From positions 1 to 64,000 of the forward strand of contig JBGCGF010000017.1 in assembly GCA_045110575.1 (NCBI GenBank): a DNA stretch of 64,000 nucleotides. The letters are read 5' to 3'. Shown piece after piece: positions 41,001 to 46,826 of this stretch. Source of the DNA: CALDTK01 sp045110575 (lineage in GTDB: Bacteria; Bacteroidota; Bacteroidia; Chitinophagales; Saprospiraceae). Position numbers and translations under genes: made by a program. Within the stretch, counting starts at the first letter, position 1. The number at the start of each line of letters is the position of its first letter. Below the pieces are notes generated by a model that was given only the letters and a program-made list of their open reading frames with translations, ran no database searches and was not told the origin of the DNA.

Positions 41001-44000
41001 AACGCTCAACTTCGTAGCAAGTGGAGCTGTAACCTATGTATGGCAAGGACCGAATCGCTTCTCAAACACGAGTGCTTCTCCAAATATTCAGTCGATAACG
41101 GCTGCAGGCGCAGGTACTTACACGCTGAATGCTATAACCGTTGAAGGTTGTGCAATCACTGAGACCTTTGAAGTTGTCGTACGTACAGATTGCAACCCAG
41201 GAGGTTGTAACCTGCCTGTACAAAACGACTTCACACTCGTTCAACCTGATTGTGGTCAAAGCAATGGCTCGATAACCTTCGGAGGTGATACCACTGGCTA
41301 TGCATTTGTATGGACAGGAGGTCAGTCTTCTGGTCTTGCAGCTGGAAGCTATGAGCTGACAGTAACCAAGCGTGGAGATGCAGCTTGCGCCAAAACTTAC
41401 GACTTCACACTCGTTGAAGACGGTGCACCATCAGCAACTGTTGATGTTGAAGGAATGCAGTGTTCAAAGGATGGAATCGTAACGATTACTCCAGTTCCTG
41501 CTGGCACCTATACGGTACAGTGGTCAGATCAAAGCACAAGTTCAACTTCACTTGTCCGATCAGACCTAGCTGCAGGCGACTACACGTTTGTCTTAACGGA
41601 TAACAACGGTTGCACGCTTACAGAAAACGTCAACGTACCGAATGATTGCGAATGTGAAGCACGTATTTCTGTGCTTCGAGCAAGAGAAACGGATGTTTGT
41701 CTAGTAGATAATGAGGCTGCCATCGGAATTGTGCTGGTTACTCAACCAGTGATTCCGACGAACTACGCTCGCTCTTACCTCCTTGCGGATGTAAACTCAA
41801 GCGAAGTACTTAGAACCAATAAAACCGGTGAATTCGTGGTGAGCGGTACGACCACTTACTCGATCCACCAGTTGGTATACGATTCAATCAACGTAGCGAA
41901 CACGCTTGTTGGTCCTGGCAAAACAGTTCAAGAAATTGAAGCACTCTTCATCCAAGGTGGTGGAGTTCTGTGTGGCGCCTTGACAACATTTGGAGCTCGT
42001 ATTACGACTGCTCAATGTTGCATCATTCCTGAAGTCATAAGCACCAGCACAACAGATGCCGGATGTGGACAGCAGAATGGAACAGCAAATGTTCAGGTGG
42101 CAGGAACTGTAGGCGACTACGCTTATGTCTGGTCACCAAACCTAGGAACGCCGTTGAGTCCATCTGGAAATGTACGCGGAGGGTTGCCAGTGGGTACTTA
42201 CCAAGTACGTATTGAGAATCGTGCGGATGCAAATTGCTTCGCCGAAACAACACTCAACGTTGGTGCTAGCGACATTGCTGCCGGCTTACCGACCATCACA
42301 CCTGCAACATGCGGTGATGATAACGGTACCGTTGTGTTTGCAAATGCTGCAGCTGGTCTCACCTTCACTTGGAACGACAACGTAACGAGCTCAAGTCGCA
42401 ACGACTTGGAAGCAGGCACGTATGCGGTCCTCGTCACGAACGGTCAGCCGAATTGTACAGAAACGATTACCCTCACTGTAGGTGCGATTGCAGACTTCGG
42501 TCTTACTGCAGCTATTAACGCTACACCTCGATGTGGTGAAGACGATGGTTCGGTAACGATTAGTGCAAACGGTGGATCTGGAAACTTCAGTTACGACTGG
42601 GGTTCAGGAGCTACTCGTACAGATCTTGCGGGAGGCCTTTACACGGTTCGTGTAACAGATCAAACAACAAGCTGTATAGACAGTATCACCTTCACCCTCA
42701 CGGAAGAAGCTGTTGGACAGGTGCGAATCACTATCGCAGATGTTGAACTTCGTTGTAATGGAGCTGCAGACGGTTCACCTGTCTTCACGCTTGACTACGA
42801 TACAGATTTCCGATTCCCACCACGTATCTCATTCGTAGATAGTCAAGGAGAGGTTGTCACGTTTGGTGAGCTGGGACCTGGATCATACTGTATGCAGATT
42901 CGCGACGCGGACGACTGTTTAGCAGGTACAGGTTGCTTTGAGGTAACTCAACCAGCAGGTCTTGTTGTCAACGTTACTGCTATTGCTGCAGGATGTGATG
43001 ACGATGGAAGCATTACGCTTGACATTATCGGAGGCACTGCACCTTACAGCTTTGATTGGGCACACTTGCCAGCTGCAAATGATCCTCGTGATCTAACTAA
43101 CCTTAACCAAGGTCAGTACACGGTATTCATTACCGATGCAAATGGATGTGCTTCTACGGTTAATAACATCAACATCGGACGCAACTGCGGTTGTTCTCCG
43201 ACACTACCGGTACTTACTCCATTCTCTGGAGATGTCTGTCTAACAGATGCGCAAGTACTCTTAGGAACGCAGGTTGTGTCTACAAACACTGACCCAGGCG
43301 TTCAGAGTGCATACCTATTGGTAGACTCGGATGGAATTGTCCTAGAGGTTGGAAGTTCTCCTGAATTCTGGGTGACAGCGGTAGGTAACTACTCTATCCA
43401 CGGAATCGTGTATAACCCACTCACCTACAACCTAAGTGCAATCACGGTTGGCTCAAGCAGCATCAACAGTCTCAACACCCAGTTCATTCAGGGTGGCGGT
43501 TTCTTATGTGTTGGTCTTGATCTAGACGGAACACCAATAGTGGTTGACGATTGCTCTGGCTGTACTGCTGAAGTTGGTGTACTAAGCACTACTGATCCAG
43601 TTATCTGGTGTGCCGACGATGGATTACCATCTGTGGTCAGCTTCGACGTCACTGCAAGCACAGGTACAATTACTTATGCTCTTGTAGATGCGGATGGAAT
43701 TGTAATCAATATCTCAACGGTCAACGAAATCAACTTCGAAGGCCGAGCTGCAGGGACATATACCGTCTACGCTGTTGCAACGGAAGGCGCTACAAACTTG
43801 CCAGTACCTGGCACTCCGCTATTGCCTGCCAACGGTTGTATCGACTTGTCACAAGGCATTGAAATAACCGCCCTCACAGGAACGGATTGCAACAATGCTT
43901 GCCAAGTGGCTGCTGGCTCTATCGCGAATGCGATGCCGACAACCCTATGCGCAGACAACCTACCATCGGGAGTAGTCATCAATGCAACAGGACAGACAGG

Positions 44001-46713
44001 AAGCCAACGTGCCTATGTCATGACTGACATGAATGGCTCGATCCTCAGCGTCCAGACAGTAGATGGATCTCTTGAGGTGGCAGCTGTCACAACAGGTCAA
44101 TATCGTGTCTACGTTCTGGTATATGAAGATCCAATCACTGGACTTGAAAACGGTCGCAGCATCAATAACCTTGGAGGTTGCTTCGAGCTTACAAGCCCTA
44201 CAGTTATAACGGTTGCTTCTGGAACAGCGTGCGGCCAGTCACCTATGCCTGATACGGTTAATGCGACTATCCCTGTCTCTACAATTGACACTATCTGCTT
44301 CGTACTTGACCCAGGATTCAACCCTGCGACAACCACTTACATGCTGGTTGGAGGTAACGGGAGCACTAGTCAAAGTGCCTTCGGTGAGTGGACGTTGCTT
44401 CCTAACGGCTGCATCATTTACGAAACTGGAAACATTCCAGGAATCAATGTTGATAGCATTTTCGTGATTGCTACAGATGGTGGTCAAACAGATGTTACGA
44501 TGTTCATCATCTCAGTAACCAACGCTGTAAATACAGTTGAGAACGTCAACATTAATGTTGATGTGAACAGTACTGAATCGGCTTGTCCAAACAACATTCC
44601 TGCAAGCTTTACGAATGTGAACGCCACGCTAGCAAGTGGAGGAACAACTGGATCAAGCAGCTTCGGAAGCTACTTCATAGATGCAAATACAGGATGCTTG
44701 ACCTACACAGCGAATACAACCAGCGGTGCCTTCATCGACACAGTTGTAGTGTTTGTTTGTGACGACAACTTACTGGATTGCCATGAGGTCAGTTACATCA
44801 TTACTGTTTTGCCGGAAGGTCAAACCATCGTACGTGATGTAAATCAAGGCGATACACTCGTGCTTTGCCCACTCTCAAACTTGCTCTTTGGCACTGCTCA
44901 AACACCTACACTTTGCACCCAACCGTCACAAGGAACAGTAATGTTCGATGCGACAACAGGTTGCTTCATCTACACTGCTCCAGCCAACTATGTCGGTCCG
45001 GACGAAGTGTGTATCGAAGTTTGTGATGATCAAGGTGTTTGCGTACAGCTCATCGTTCAGATTAATGTACTCGCACCATGCGGAGACCTGGTTCAGGATT
45101 CTTCAGTCGGACTTGATATCGCAGATTGCGATGCATTGGCTGACTACTGCCTACCGATCGCAAACGCGAACATCGGAGACTTCACACTTGTGCTTGACGG
45201 ACAACCTTACCGCAACACTTCTGTGGCCTGCAACAATGGTTTGGGAACTATCATCAATCTTGATACCGGTGCACACGTACTGGCCATCCGAGAGAACGCA
45301 ACAGGTTGCACAGACACCGTCAACATAAGTGTTGGTTGTGCTGATTGTGGATTCAACCGCACACCTGCTGTTATTGACCTAACCGATTGTAACGGGACGG
45401 GCTTGATTGAGCTCAGCTTACTTCAAGGTAACTGGAACCTCTACCAATTCACGCTAGACGGTGTGGATGCGAGCAACGACCTAATTGCCGCTGGAACGAC
45501 CACTCAACTAAGTGTTGATACGGGAGTACATCAGCTAATTATTCGTGCACTTGACAACAGCTGTCAAGAAGTAATCGATATGGTCGTTCGCTGTGATACA
45601 AATGGTGGAAACCCGACTGGGGATACACTGATTGTTCGCACGATTCGCCTAAGCTTCAGCGATACCATTTGCCTCGGTGATCTAAACTTAGCACTTACGG
45701 GTGCGGTGACCACCTTGACTGACCTGTGCCCTGGCGCTGGCGACGGCGGAGAGGCATCCATTGTCTTTGACGCTGTGACGCAGTGCTTCGTTTACACGGG
45801 ACTACTTCCAGGTACAGATACGCTATGCCTACAGGCATGTACTGCTACAGGTTGTGATACGTTTGGCTTAGTTGTCAATGTCATCCCGCCTTCACCTAGC
45901 ATGGAGAACGGTCTTGTCTTAGTTGGCGGATCTGACTTCTTCTGTATTGACACAACGGAACTGGCTTCGCCAATTACGGAAGTGTTCAACTTCTGCGCAG
46001 CGAGCAGTGGTACAATAGTCGAGTTTGATATTGATGAGGATACTTACTGCGTAACCTATACAGGTTTGGCAGAAGGCATGGAGCAAGGATGCTTCGTAAT
46101 CTGCAATGCTATCGCATGCGATACCGTCTTCCTCAACATTACAGTAGGAGCTGGTAACTCAGACCTACCACCAGTTGCGGTTGACGATCGTGACATGACG
46201 ACCAAAGGGACATCAATCGAGATTAACATCTTGACCAATGACACCCTCAACGGTCCGCTAGTTCAGCTTTACCCGCTAACCCTACCGCTAAATGGAAACC
46301 TCTTTATTGTAGGAGACAGTATTATTCGCTACACACCTAACCCAGAGTTCTGTGGTGGGGTTGATAGCTTCCAATACGTCATCAACAACGGAATTGGATT
46401 CGACACAGCGACTGTACGAATCGATGTTGCTTGCGACGATCTGATCATCTTCTCTGGATTCTCTCCTAACGGTGACGGCGTCAATGACGCATTCAAGATT
46501 CTAGGAATCGAAGATTTCCCTGAGAACAAGGTGATGATTTTCAACCGCTGGGGTAACGAAGTCTTCAACGTAGAAAACTACGACAACAGTGAAGGCAAGT
46601 CGTTCAAAGGACGCTGGGGGAATAAGACTCTTCCTGACGGAACCTACTTCTACGTCATCGATCTCGGAGGCGAAAATGGCTGTCGATCTGGCTACTTGCA
46701 GATCACGCGATAA
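26065..46713 (+). CDS. Giant secreted HYR-repeat protein with T9SS type B sorting domain
   Basis: One uninterrupted frame of 6882 residues. A signal peptide lies within the first 50 residues. A unique N-terminal region follows, with a stand-alone module near 500-685. About 43 HYR-like repeats (about residues 690-4411) come next, 37 of them contiguous at about 79.5 residues each. The usual repeat has four cysteines in the contexts 'I.CD', 'TDNCD', 'G.C' and 'DNCGNTATA'. Ig/PKD-like modules, SprB-like repeats and a 233-residue tandem duplication follow to about 5200, then further Ig/cadherin-like modules. The last 88 residues (from FSGFSPNGDGVNDAF) are the gliding-associated CHU_C type B sorting domain. 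It is likely a long, disulfide-stabilised surface adhesin exported by the T9SS, analogous in logic to SprB of Flavobacterium. A PorP/SprF gene follows directly. Confidence 0.93.
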   Translation: MSFHKLPSRMNPGFTLTATWLYTTRLLTITLWSVLFTGIFSGPLAAENSATLETGVLPKGEENCESEFVDDYSPPDYFINPAEGKRVDLYYRGLKLLLPARVDIPNPETVEKVYVEVVYKGKLPRTSLHSAIQATIQNGTDVNLTPKLVSGSWGSNGVGIFYGEVGKTDRVQLNFEVEEASAQSVMLYVLRNKQTPGIYQAGTYANFYGYHTTAEFDIPLPPDPRWKNIRVTIPVTEITTDGRVLDFEITAGDIVKKFRKVWSPGFNFDNQCCIDSVETVLEGVTTAENVNVKVISPTSGGQSFVVSGIIQAELCPVCDPLVIDIPEETCKNEMILIECASPGAGYTAEWDFGPGSSPRTHTGFGEVYVEFANPTDNQEIKVSFSSATCSRNETHYIKVNECKVSTCALEAATVIQHPANGNSNGIIEMDMCVTCGSTPPYRIFYTFQGKQFEKGPFNEPKPRLINLEAGIYSKIYVIDSNGCRTNITGPVTLCNGGCGQRPTCLEQVCTLSGFNDGGEYRSLWIQGLGISSFKWKWVGGTGDLIVTGPNSVKIEGRVQSLSDASCGFDVKLVFKDRRNWNEWSALGRDWKGNRGLIVDDQHKTWDYYEMVAGESKLTGYGCWTGTLSLSPNPPDLTYGLQIGEGANDQNLNPGLSSWFLYDGTLNGTHYVGRGDINDEGTCRISDLERNAVPIISCGADFAVSCGGSPDDAPRPEINCGNPDDYTLTYEDREVSTNPRRIERTWTAAGPGGPATCTQTLTFADEAPPIFTQVPTQDRMLCGEVVPQEAEASDACGSVDVTFRETKFNETCPGNYDLRRVWTATDESGNTATAELIVHVIDEKGPKFISKVPSIVIDCSDDLPTDQPVAIDECGGNVDIDYSISDCEAQDPVYTWDGGTLTYLTEGEDPCDPYPTSAKRLLVEAVCSDNPNVRRRWRVVNRNDFPMWLNRVEAYGRDIYNDGFSVPAKGDIFFFTPTESGDKSITITWSDENHSPITEIGMSNEDQCELTKGETCACAYSRKWKATDECGNSSWSIQLVWKRDTDAPVLRNLPADRTYSAGTAIPAPANVTATDVCGTATVVFNEERIESADYNCDEAAVHYLFGWESVQNPLLTLNGRQFIIGSEPLRIQENCGGAAVVTGSLIDVANPNAVFELVWNLKDRRTFAEHSSAGGNAPTDCSTADKNGWSFYQLETNSRLTGTGANAGVSLTVSSPSNQWIQLGAGANRNNCKLGIYGELTYNTTSGNYAGNEGALRGALSSVELQEAGSCGDNYTLIRSWMATDDCGNRAFERQVIRVLDEETPTFEGVPNNITIDCSDPVPAANVTAIDNSDDDVEVTLDETDTGDQCGRTIKRTWTAIDDCGNSKTARQVITVRDQSSPVITFSNPAIQALNSGDILVISCSDVPTIDESIASVTDNCDPNPTLTFRDEGLGQGDCSTDGYRERFRCTWTATDQCGNETVFFLFVEFHDDKAPVLAQVPANKTQACDAALPTDQPTASDNCSDSPTIVETQSTITGSCADSYQVVRLWTATDDCGNTATASQVVTLNDESAPVFSGVPAAVTLNCEDALPTAEPTANDNCDQNVRLVETQETQQGACGDTYVMVRLWTATDNCGNIATASQVVTVQDNQAPTLTFSNARLNGMNDGGELIVDCDDIPFFNEGDVVANDNCDNNVNVTFTDNLVSAGDCATDGFVKHFKCTWTAVDACGNTESISINLKIKDNTIPAITSVPGNISISCEQSLPTSQPTISDNCTSDANLTVAETSTTVPGSCSEDYRVIRLWTVTDACGNEATASQVVTVKDEIRPILAQVPESLTVSCDDPFPTTLPTATDNCDTDVAVTVSENRTSDDCPGNSSVVRVFTATDNCGNTATASQVVTIRDREEPTLSQVPADATLSCTDAIPTTQPVASDNCDTDVAVTETSERRDGACPDSYKLVRLWTATDHCGNETTASQVLTIQDTEVPVLASLPQNTTIRCDEQLPTNRPTASDNCDNDVNIAETQETRAGRCANSYEVVRLFTATDNCGNVATGSQIVTVTDDIKPEFSSVPANITIDCNGTVPQEQPSATDNCDGQVAVTETQENRPGLCAGSYTIVRLFTAIDKCGNESTASQIVTVQDIEAPVFAYVPANLAISCAESLPTEEAQASDNCDQAVVITERQETRAGNCAGTYDVVRFFTATDHCGNTVSASQVVSVFDDEAPTFAGVPTNVSISCEEQVPTSAPTASDNCDANVDVQLTETREDGTCADNYRVIRRWVATDHCGNAATASQVVTVQDQTNPTFAGVPQNMTIACSQSLPTTQPTATDNCDTDVTVVETQRTEAGACTDSYKVIRVWTATDNCGNVETASQTVQVEDKEAPSFANVPSSVSISCDEPLPSIGPDVTDNCDDDVSLNETQETIPGACPETYKVVRTWTATDNCGNVETASQTVTVTDSEAPTFAFVPATITIDCDASLPASQPEVDDNCDQSVQITETQETQAGRCAGAYTVIRLWTAVDNCGNTSTANQTVNVQDISAPTFASVPQATTVQCDAALPVTQPIVTDNCDDDVTVTEAQTNEAGRCAGNYTVVRTWTAVDDCGNTATAVQRVTVEDTEAPIFTQVPTSVTLSCEESVPTVLATATDNCDTNVSITETQDRVEGNCPGNFTVTRLFTATDHCGNVTTASQVVNFQDNTNPTFASVPATVTIECDGTLPTNAPTASDNCDQNVSIGETQETQPGPCTDSYRVIRLWTATDNCGNASTASQIVIVEDTQAPIFANVPAEVTVECSDPLPTDMATATDNCDTDVTVTVAERNETGNCTDSYTVVRVFTAVDNCGNSTTAEQRVNVVDTQAPTFASVPQAVTISCDEAVPTTAATATDNCDTQVSVTETERTVAGDCADRYEVIRLFTATDNCGNTATAEQVITIQDTQAPTFASIPQALTIRCDEALPTTAPIASDNCDTQVSVTEAQRNEPGNCAESYTVIRTWTAVDNCGNTATAEQRITLTDEVAPVLVSVPVGVTIACDQPIPTDMPVATDNCDDDVSITEAQETVPGDCPGAYDVIRTFTATDGCGNTATASQTIKVIDERNPVFAGVPTAVTISCDEELPSDQPTATDTCDENVDIEESEEFLAGNCGGSYRVIRQWTATDDCGNTATATQLVTVQDLTNPIFASVPAAVNLSCDDVLPTDLPTATDNCDDDVHISETQQRMPGGCADSYTLVRTFTATDECGNITTASQIVTVADNANPEFASVPSDVEISCDEAIPTDQPTATDLCDDDVAITEAQETIPGACPGAYQIIRTWTAVDNCGNTAIASQTVSVGDRAEPTFTNVPAAVTISCDGEVPTEQPVAIDNCDDNVNITEAQTTETGDCTDSYKVVRTWTATDDCGNVAMASQVVTVEDSTSPEFVSVPPAVSISCDQELPTTQPRANDNCDTEVDITERTDRDRGNCGSSYTVTRIWTATDNCGNTATATQLVTVEDNTPPVFANVPASVTILCDESAPDNEPTATDNCDDEVRIRSNEERIDGGCADSYQLVRTWTAEDDCGNIATASQVVTVIDPTAPTFAQIPPETTITCSEGLPTSQPVTNDNCDSDVTITETQETLPGACPDSYVVIRTWIITDNCGNSDRATQKVTVVDTSEPTFASVPSSRTVNCDEDPGDEEPVASDNCDDDVAITMTETTNGDNCAEGIELIRIWTATDNCGNTATASQTITFVDNEDPVLAGVERSITVECDQPIPLIYPTATDNCDREVDIMYFDNEQDEECGKTITRTWVASDDCGNTSSETQLIIIRDTQLPVLSGVPTSAQINCDDAIPTATVTATDNCTQVVDIVLEEFEIPGGCPGERSIIRIWTATDDCGNAAVGSQTITITDGGAPVFAGIPTAVTITCADDLPSTLPTATDNCGGGSTAVAITVEETNEPGNCANNYRVIRVFTATDDCGNTSTASQTVTVSDDEAPTFASVPADASISCSEQLPQGTATATDNCDNSVNVSMTERTVAGNCDDNYEVIRTYSAVDACGNLATATQTITISDTEAPTFANVPANVEVSCDDPIPTDTPTATDDCDNDVEISVVEDRIAGTSSNEYQIVRTWTAVDNCGNTATASQTISVIADGEPTFTFVPENLTLSCTQQIPNADARATDNCDGDLQVVLAEERVDGSCANNYDIVRTWTATDTDSNSATASQTITVSDLVPPSFDQVPADVSLVCGQITPTDMATASDICDQAVVVTVTETNRPGTCGSEYDVLRTFRATDACGNAATATQVVSFIDDQAPEFTFVPDSEEFQCSVGQPRERAQATDNCTSNVQITFEDVSPSSDCSQRLQRVWTATDECGNTATAVQQILLEDTEDPELINVPANSSVDLTNGGTIPAPANVTANDNCDSNPNVSFNETSQPTSGCGYVLVRTWEATDQCGNTEKATQRITVTEDAGVSITVDPTSDCAPTGVQVHAVPATQGATYTWTSNSGSFTNGNTANPTFVPSGAGTYTINLTVSGSGCTGKASETITIDGATLNVTGNGPICVGGTIQLTASAGADSYAWSGPNGFSASQANVTLNDATVAMGGVYTLTADFGSCTQEATVTVAVSGSLQVTLDIPTLICSEQMVTFTAGGADNATWTAPSGQTYTGATTQVGPISFGSHNGQWSVVATNAAGCSSTLDFTVQVIRSPQLSATSNSPVCAGGQIQLNAVGAQNYQWTGPNGYTASSAAPVITDLSAYPVGSYQFIAVGTNLAGCEARDTATVVVTGAAVVNASVPATICEGEVLNFTASGADSYVWSGPNGFSSLGASPSIQAITAAGSGTYTLNAETAAGCSITETFEVVVRTDCNPNECNLPTQSDFTLIQPDCGQSNGSITFNGDTTGYSFVWTPGQNTGLAAGDYWVTVTKRGDPACAKTYDFTLVEDNAPSATVDVEGEQCDLDGIVTITPTPAGTYTVQWSDQSASSTSLVRDDLKAGAYTFVLTADNGCTLTQNVTVPDDCDCTTVTASVPTSICEGETLNFVASGAVTYVWQGPNRFSNTSASPNIQSITAAGAGTYTLNAITVEGCAITETFEVVVRTDCNPGGCNLPVQNDFTLVQPDCGQSNGSITFGGDTTGYAFVWTGGQSSGLAAGSYELTVTKRGDAACAKTYDFTLVEDGAPSATVDVEGMQCSKDGIVTITPVPAGTYTVQWSDQSTSSTSLVRSDLAAGDYTFVLTDNNGCTLTENVNVPNDCECEARISVLRARETDVCLVDNEAAIGIVLVTQPVIPTNYARSYLLADVNSSEVLRTNKTGEFVVSGTTTYSIHQLVYDSINVANTLVGPGKTVQEIEALFIQGGGVLCGALTTFGARITTAQCCIIPEVISTSTTDAGCGQQNGTANVQVAGTVGDYAYVWSPNLGTPLSPSGNVRGGLPVGTYQVRIENRADANCFAETTLNVGASDIAAGLPTITPATCGDDNGTVVFANAAAGLTFTWNDNVTSSSRNDLEAGTYAVLVTNGQPNCTETITLTVGAIADFGLTAAINATPRCGEDDGSVTISANGGSGNFSYDWGSGATRTDLAGGLYTVRVTDQTTSCIDSITFTLTEEAVGQVRITIADVELRCNGAADGSPVFTLDYDTDFRFPPRISFVDSQGEVVTFGELGPGSYCMQIRDADDCLAGTGCFEVTQPAGLVVNVTAIAAGCDDDGSITLDIIGGTAPYSFDWAHLPAANDPRDLTNLNQGQYTVFITDANGCASTVNNINIGRNCGCSPTLPVLTPFSGDVCLTDAQVLLGTQVVSTNTDPGVQSAYLLVDSDGIVLEVGSSPEFWVTAVGNYSIHGIVYNPLTYNLSAITVGSSSINSLNTQFIQGGGFLCVGLDLDGTPIVVDDCSGCTAEVGVLSTTDPVIWCADDGLPSVVSFDVTASTGTITYALVDADGIVINISTVNEINFEGRAAGTYTVYAVATEGATNLPVPGTPLLPANGCIDLSQGIEITALTGTDCNNACQVAAGSIANAMPTTLCADNLPSGVVINATGQTGSQRAYVMTDMNGSILSVQTVDGSLEVAAVTTGQYRVYVLVYEDPITGLENGRSINNLGGCFELTSPTVITVASGTACGQSPMPDTVNATIPVSTIDTICFVLDPGFNPATTTYMLVGGNGSTSQSAFGEWTLLPNGCIIYETGNIPGINVDSIFVIATDGGQTDVTMFIISVTNAVNTVENVNINVDVNSTESACPNNIPASFTNVNATLASGGTTGSSSFGSYFIDANTGCLTYTANTTSGAFIDTVVVFVCDDNLLDCHEVSYIITVLPEGQTIVRDVNQGDTLVLCPLSNLLFGTAQTPTLCTQPSQGTVMFDATTGCFIYTAPANYVGPDEVCIEVCDDQGVCVQLIVQINVLAPCGDLVQDSSVGLDIADCDALADYCLPIANANIGDFTLVLDGQPYRNTSVACNNGLGTIINLDTGAHVLAIRENATGCTDTVNISVGCADCGFNRTPAVIDLTDCNGTGLIELSLLQGNWNLYQFTLDGVDASNDLIAAGTTTQLSVDTGVHQLIIRALDNSCQEVIDMVVRCDTNGGNPTGDTLIVRTIRLSFSDTICLGDLNLALTGAVTTLTDLCPGAGDGGEASIVFDAVTQCFVYTGLLPGTDTLCLQACTATGCDTFGLVVNVIPPSPSMENGLVLVGGSDFFCIDTTELASPITEVFNFCAASSGTIVEFDIDEDTYCVTYTGLAEGMEQGCFVICNAIACDTVFLNITVGAGNSDLPPVAVDDRDMTTKGTSIEINILTNDTLNGPLVQLYPLTLPLNGNLFIVGDSIIRYTPNPEFCGGVDSFQYVINNGIGFDTATVRIDVACDDLIIFSGFSPNGDGVNDAFKILGIEDFPENKVMIFNRWGNEVFNVENYDNSEGKSFKGRWGNKTLPDGTYFYVIDLGGENGCRSGYLQITR
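27568..28115 (+). repeat. Stand-alone copy of a cysteine-containing module found inserted in HYR repeat 4
   Basis: The encoded segment (CTLSGFNDGGEYRSLWIQG ... FDVKLVFKDRRNWNEWS ... GLQIGEGAND) resembles the block inserted in HYR repeat 4 (FELVWNLKDRRTFAEHS ... QLGAGANRNNC). Shared landmarks are LKDRR/FKDRR, the W.YYEM / WSFYQLE strand and the G.GAN turn. I do not recognise a named domain. Confidence 0.6.
28129..39297 (+). repeat. Array of about 43 HYR-like repeats
   Basis: The repeats are counted from the protein by the recurring 'D..AP.F..VP' start and 'D.CGN.A.A.Q.VTV' end. From 30475 to 39297 there are 37 in a row averaging 238 bases. Two 94-residue variants are repeat 6 (30193-30474) and repeat 9 (30949-31230); repeat 6 lies just before the 37-repeat block and repeat 9 is its third member. 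Codons for the invariant residues differ between repeats (DNCG appears as GACAACTGTGGC, GACAATTGTGGT, GATAACTGTGGT and others), so most copies are old and maintained by protein selection. Confidence 0.9.
33916..33930 (-). repeat. Near copy of dispersed 15-mer (one mismatch)
   Basis: GTTTTGGCGACAGCT on the plus strand inside HYR repeat 21, coding VLATA. Neighbouring repeats use other residues and codons here. Confidence 0.35.
40258..41655 (+). repeat. 699-base tandem duplication inside the giant gene
   Basis: Unit 1 (40258-40956) and unit 2 (40957-41655) each encode an Ig-like module (ASVP..ICEGE.LNF.ASGA), then FTL.QPDCGQSNGSITF and a further module ending GCTL..NV.VP.DC. Protein identity is high and long DNA stretches are shared, so this duplication is younger than most of the HYR array. 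Confidence 0.85.
41382..41396 (+). repeat. Near copy of dispersed 15-mer (one mismatch)
   Basis: AGCTTGCGCCAAAAC in the second 699-base unit, coding ACAKT. The matching place in unit 1 has two mismatches. Confidence 0.35.
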
Positions 46714-46826
46714 ACTCCTCTTAATATGGCCACCTACAGTCAACAGGCTGTGGGTGGTCATTATTCAAAAACACCCAAAAAGGGCTACACGGCTTGGATT
46801 GATTTTTGGATGATAAGTACCAGATT

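Noticed and set aside
46806..46826. TTG start seven codons upstream for the PorP/SprF gene
   Set aside because: The codon overlaps a GATTTTTG box and the following residues are polar. ATG 46827 gives a normal signal peptide.
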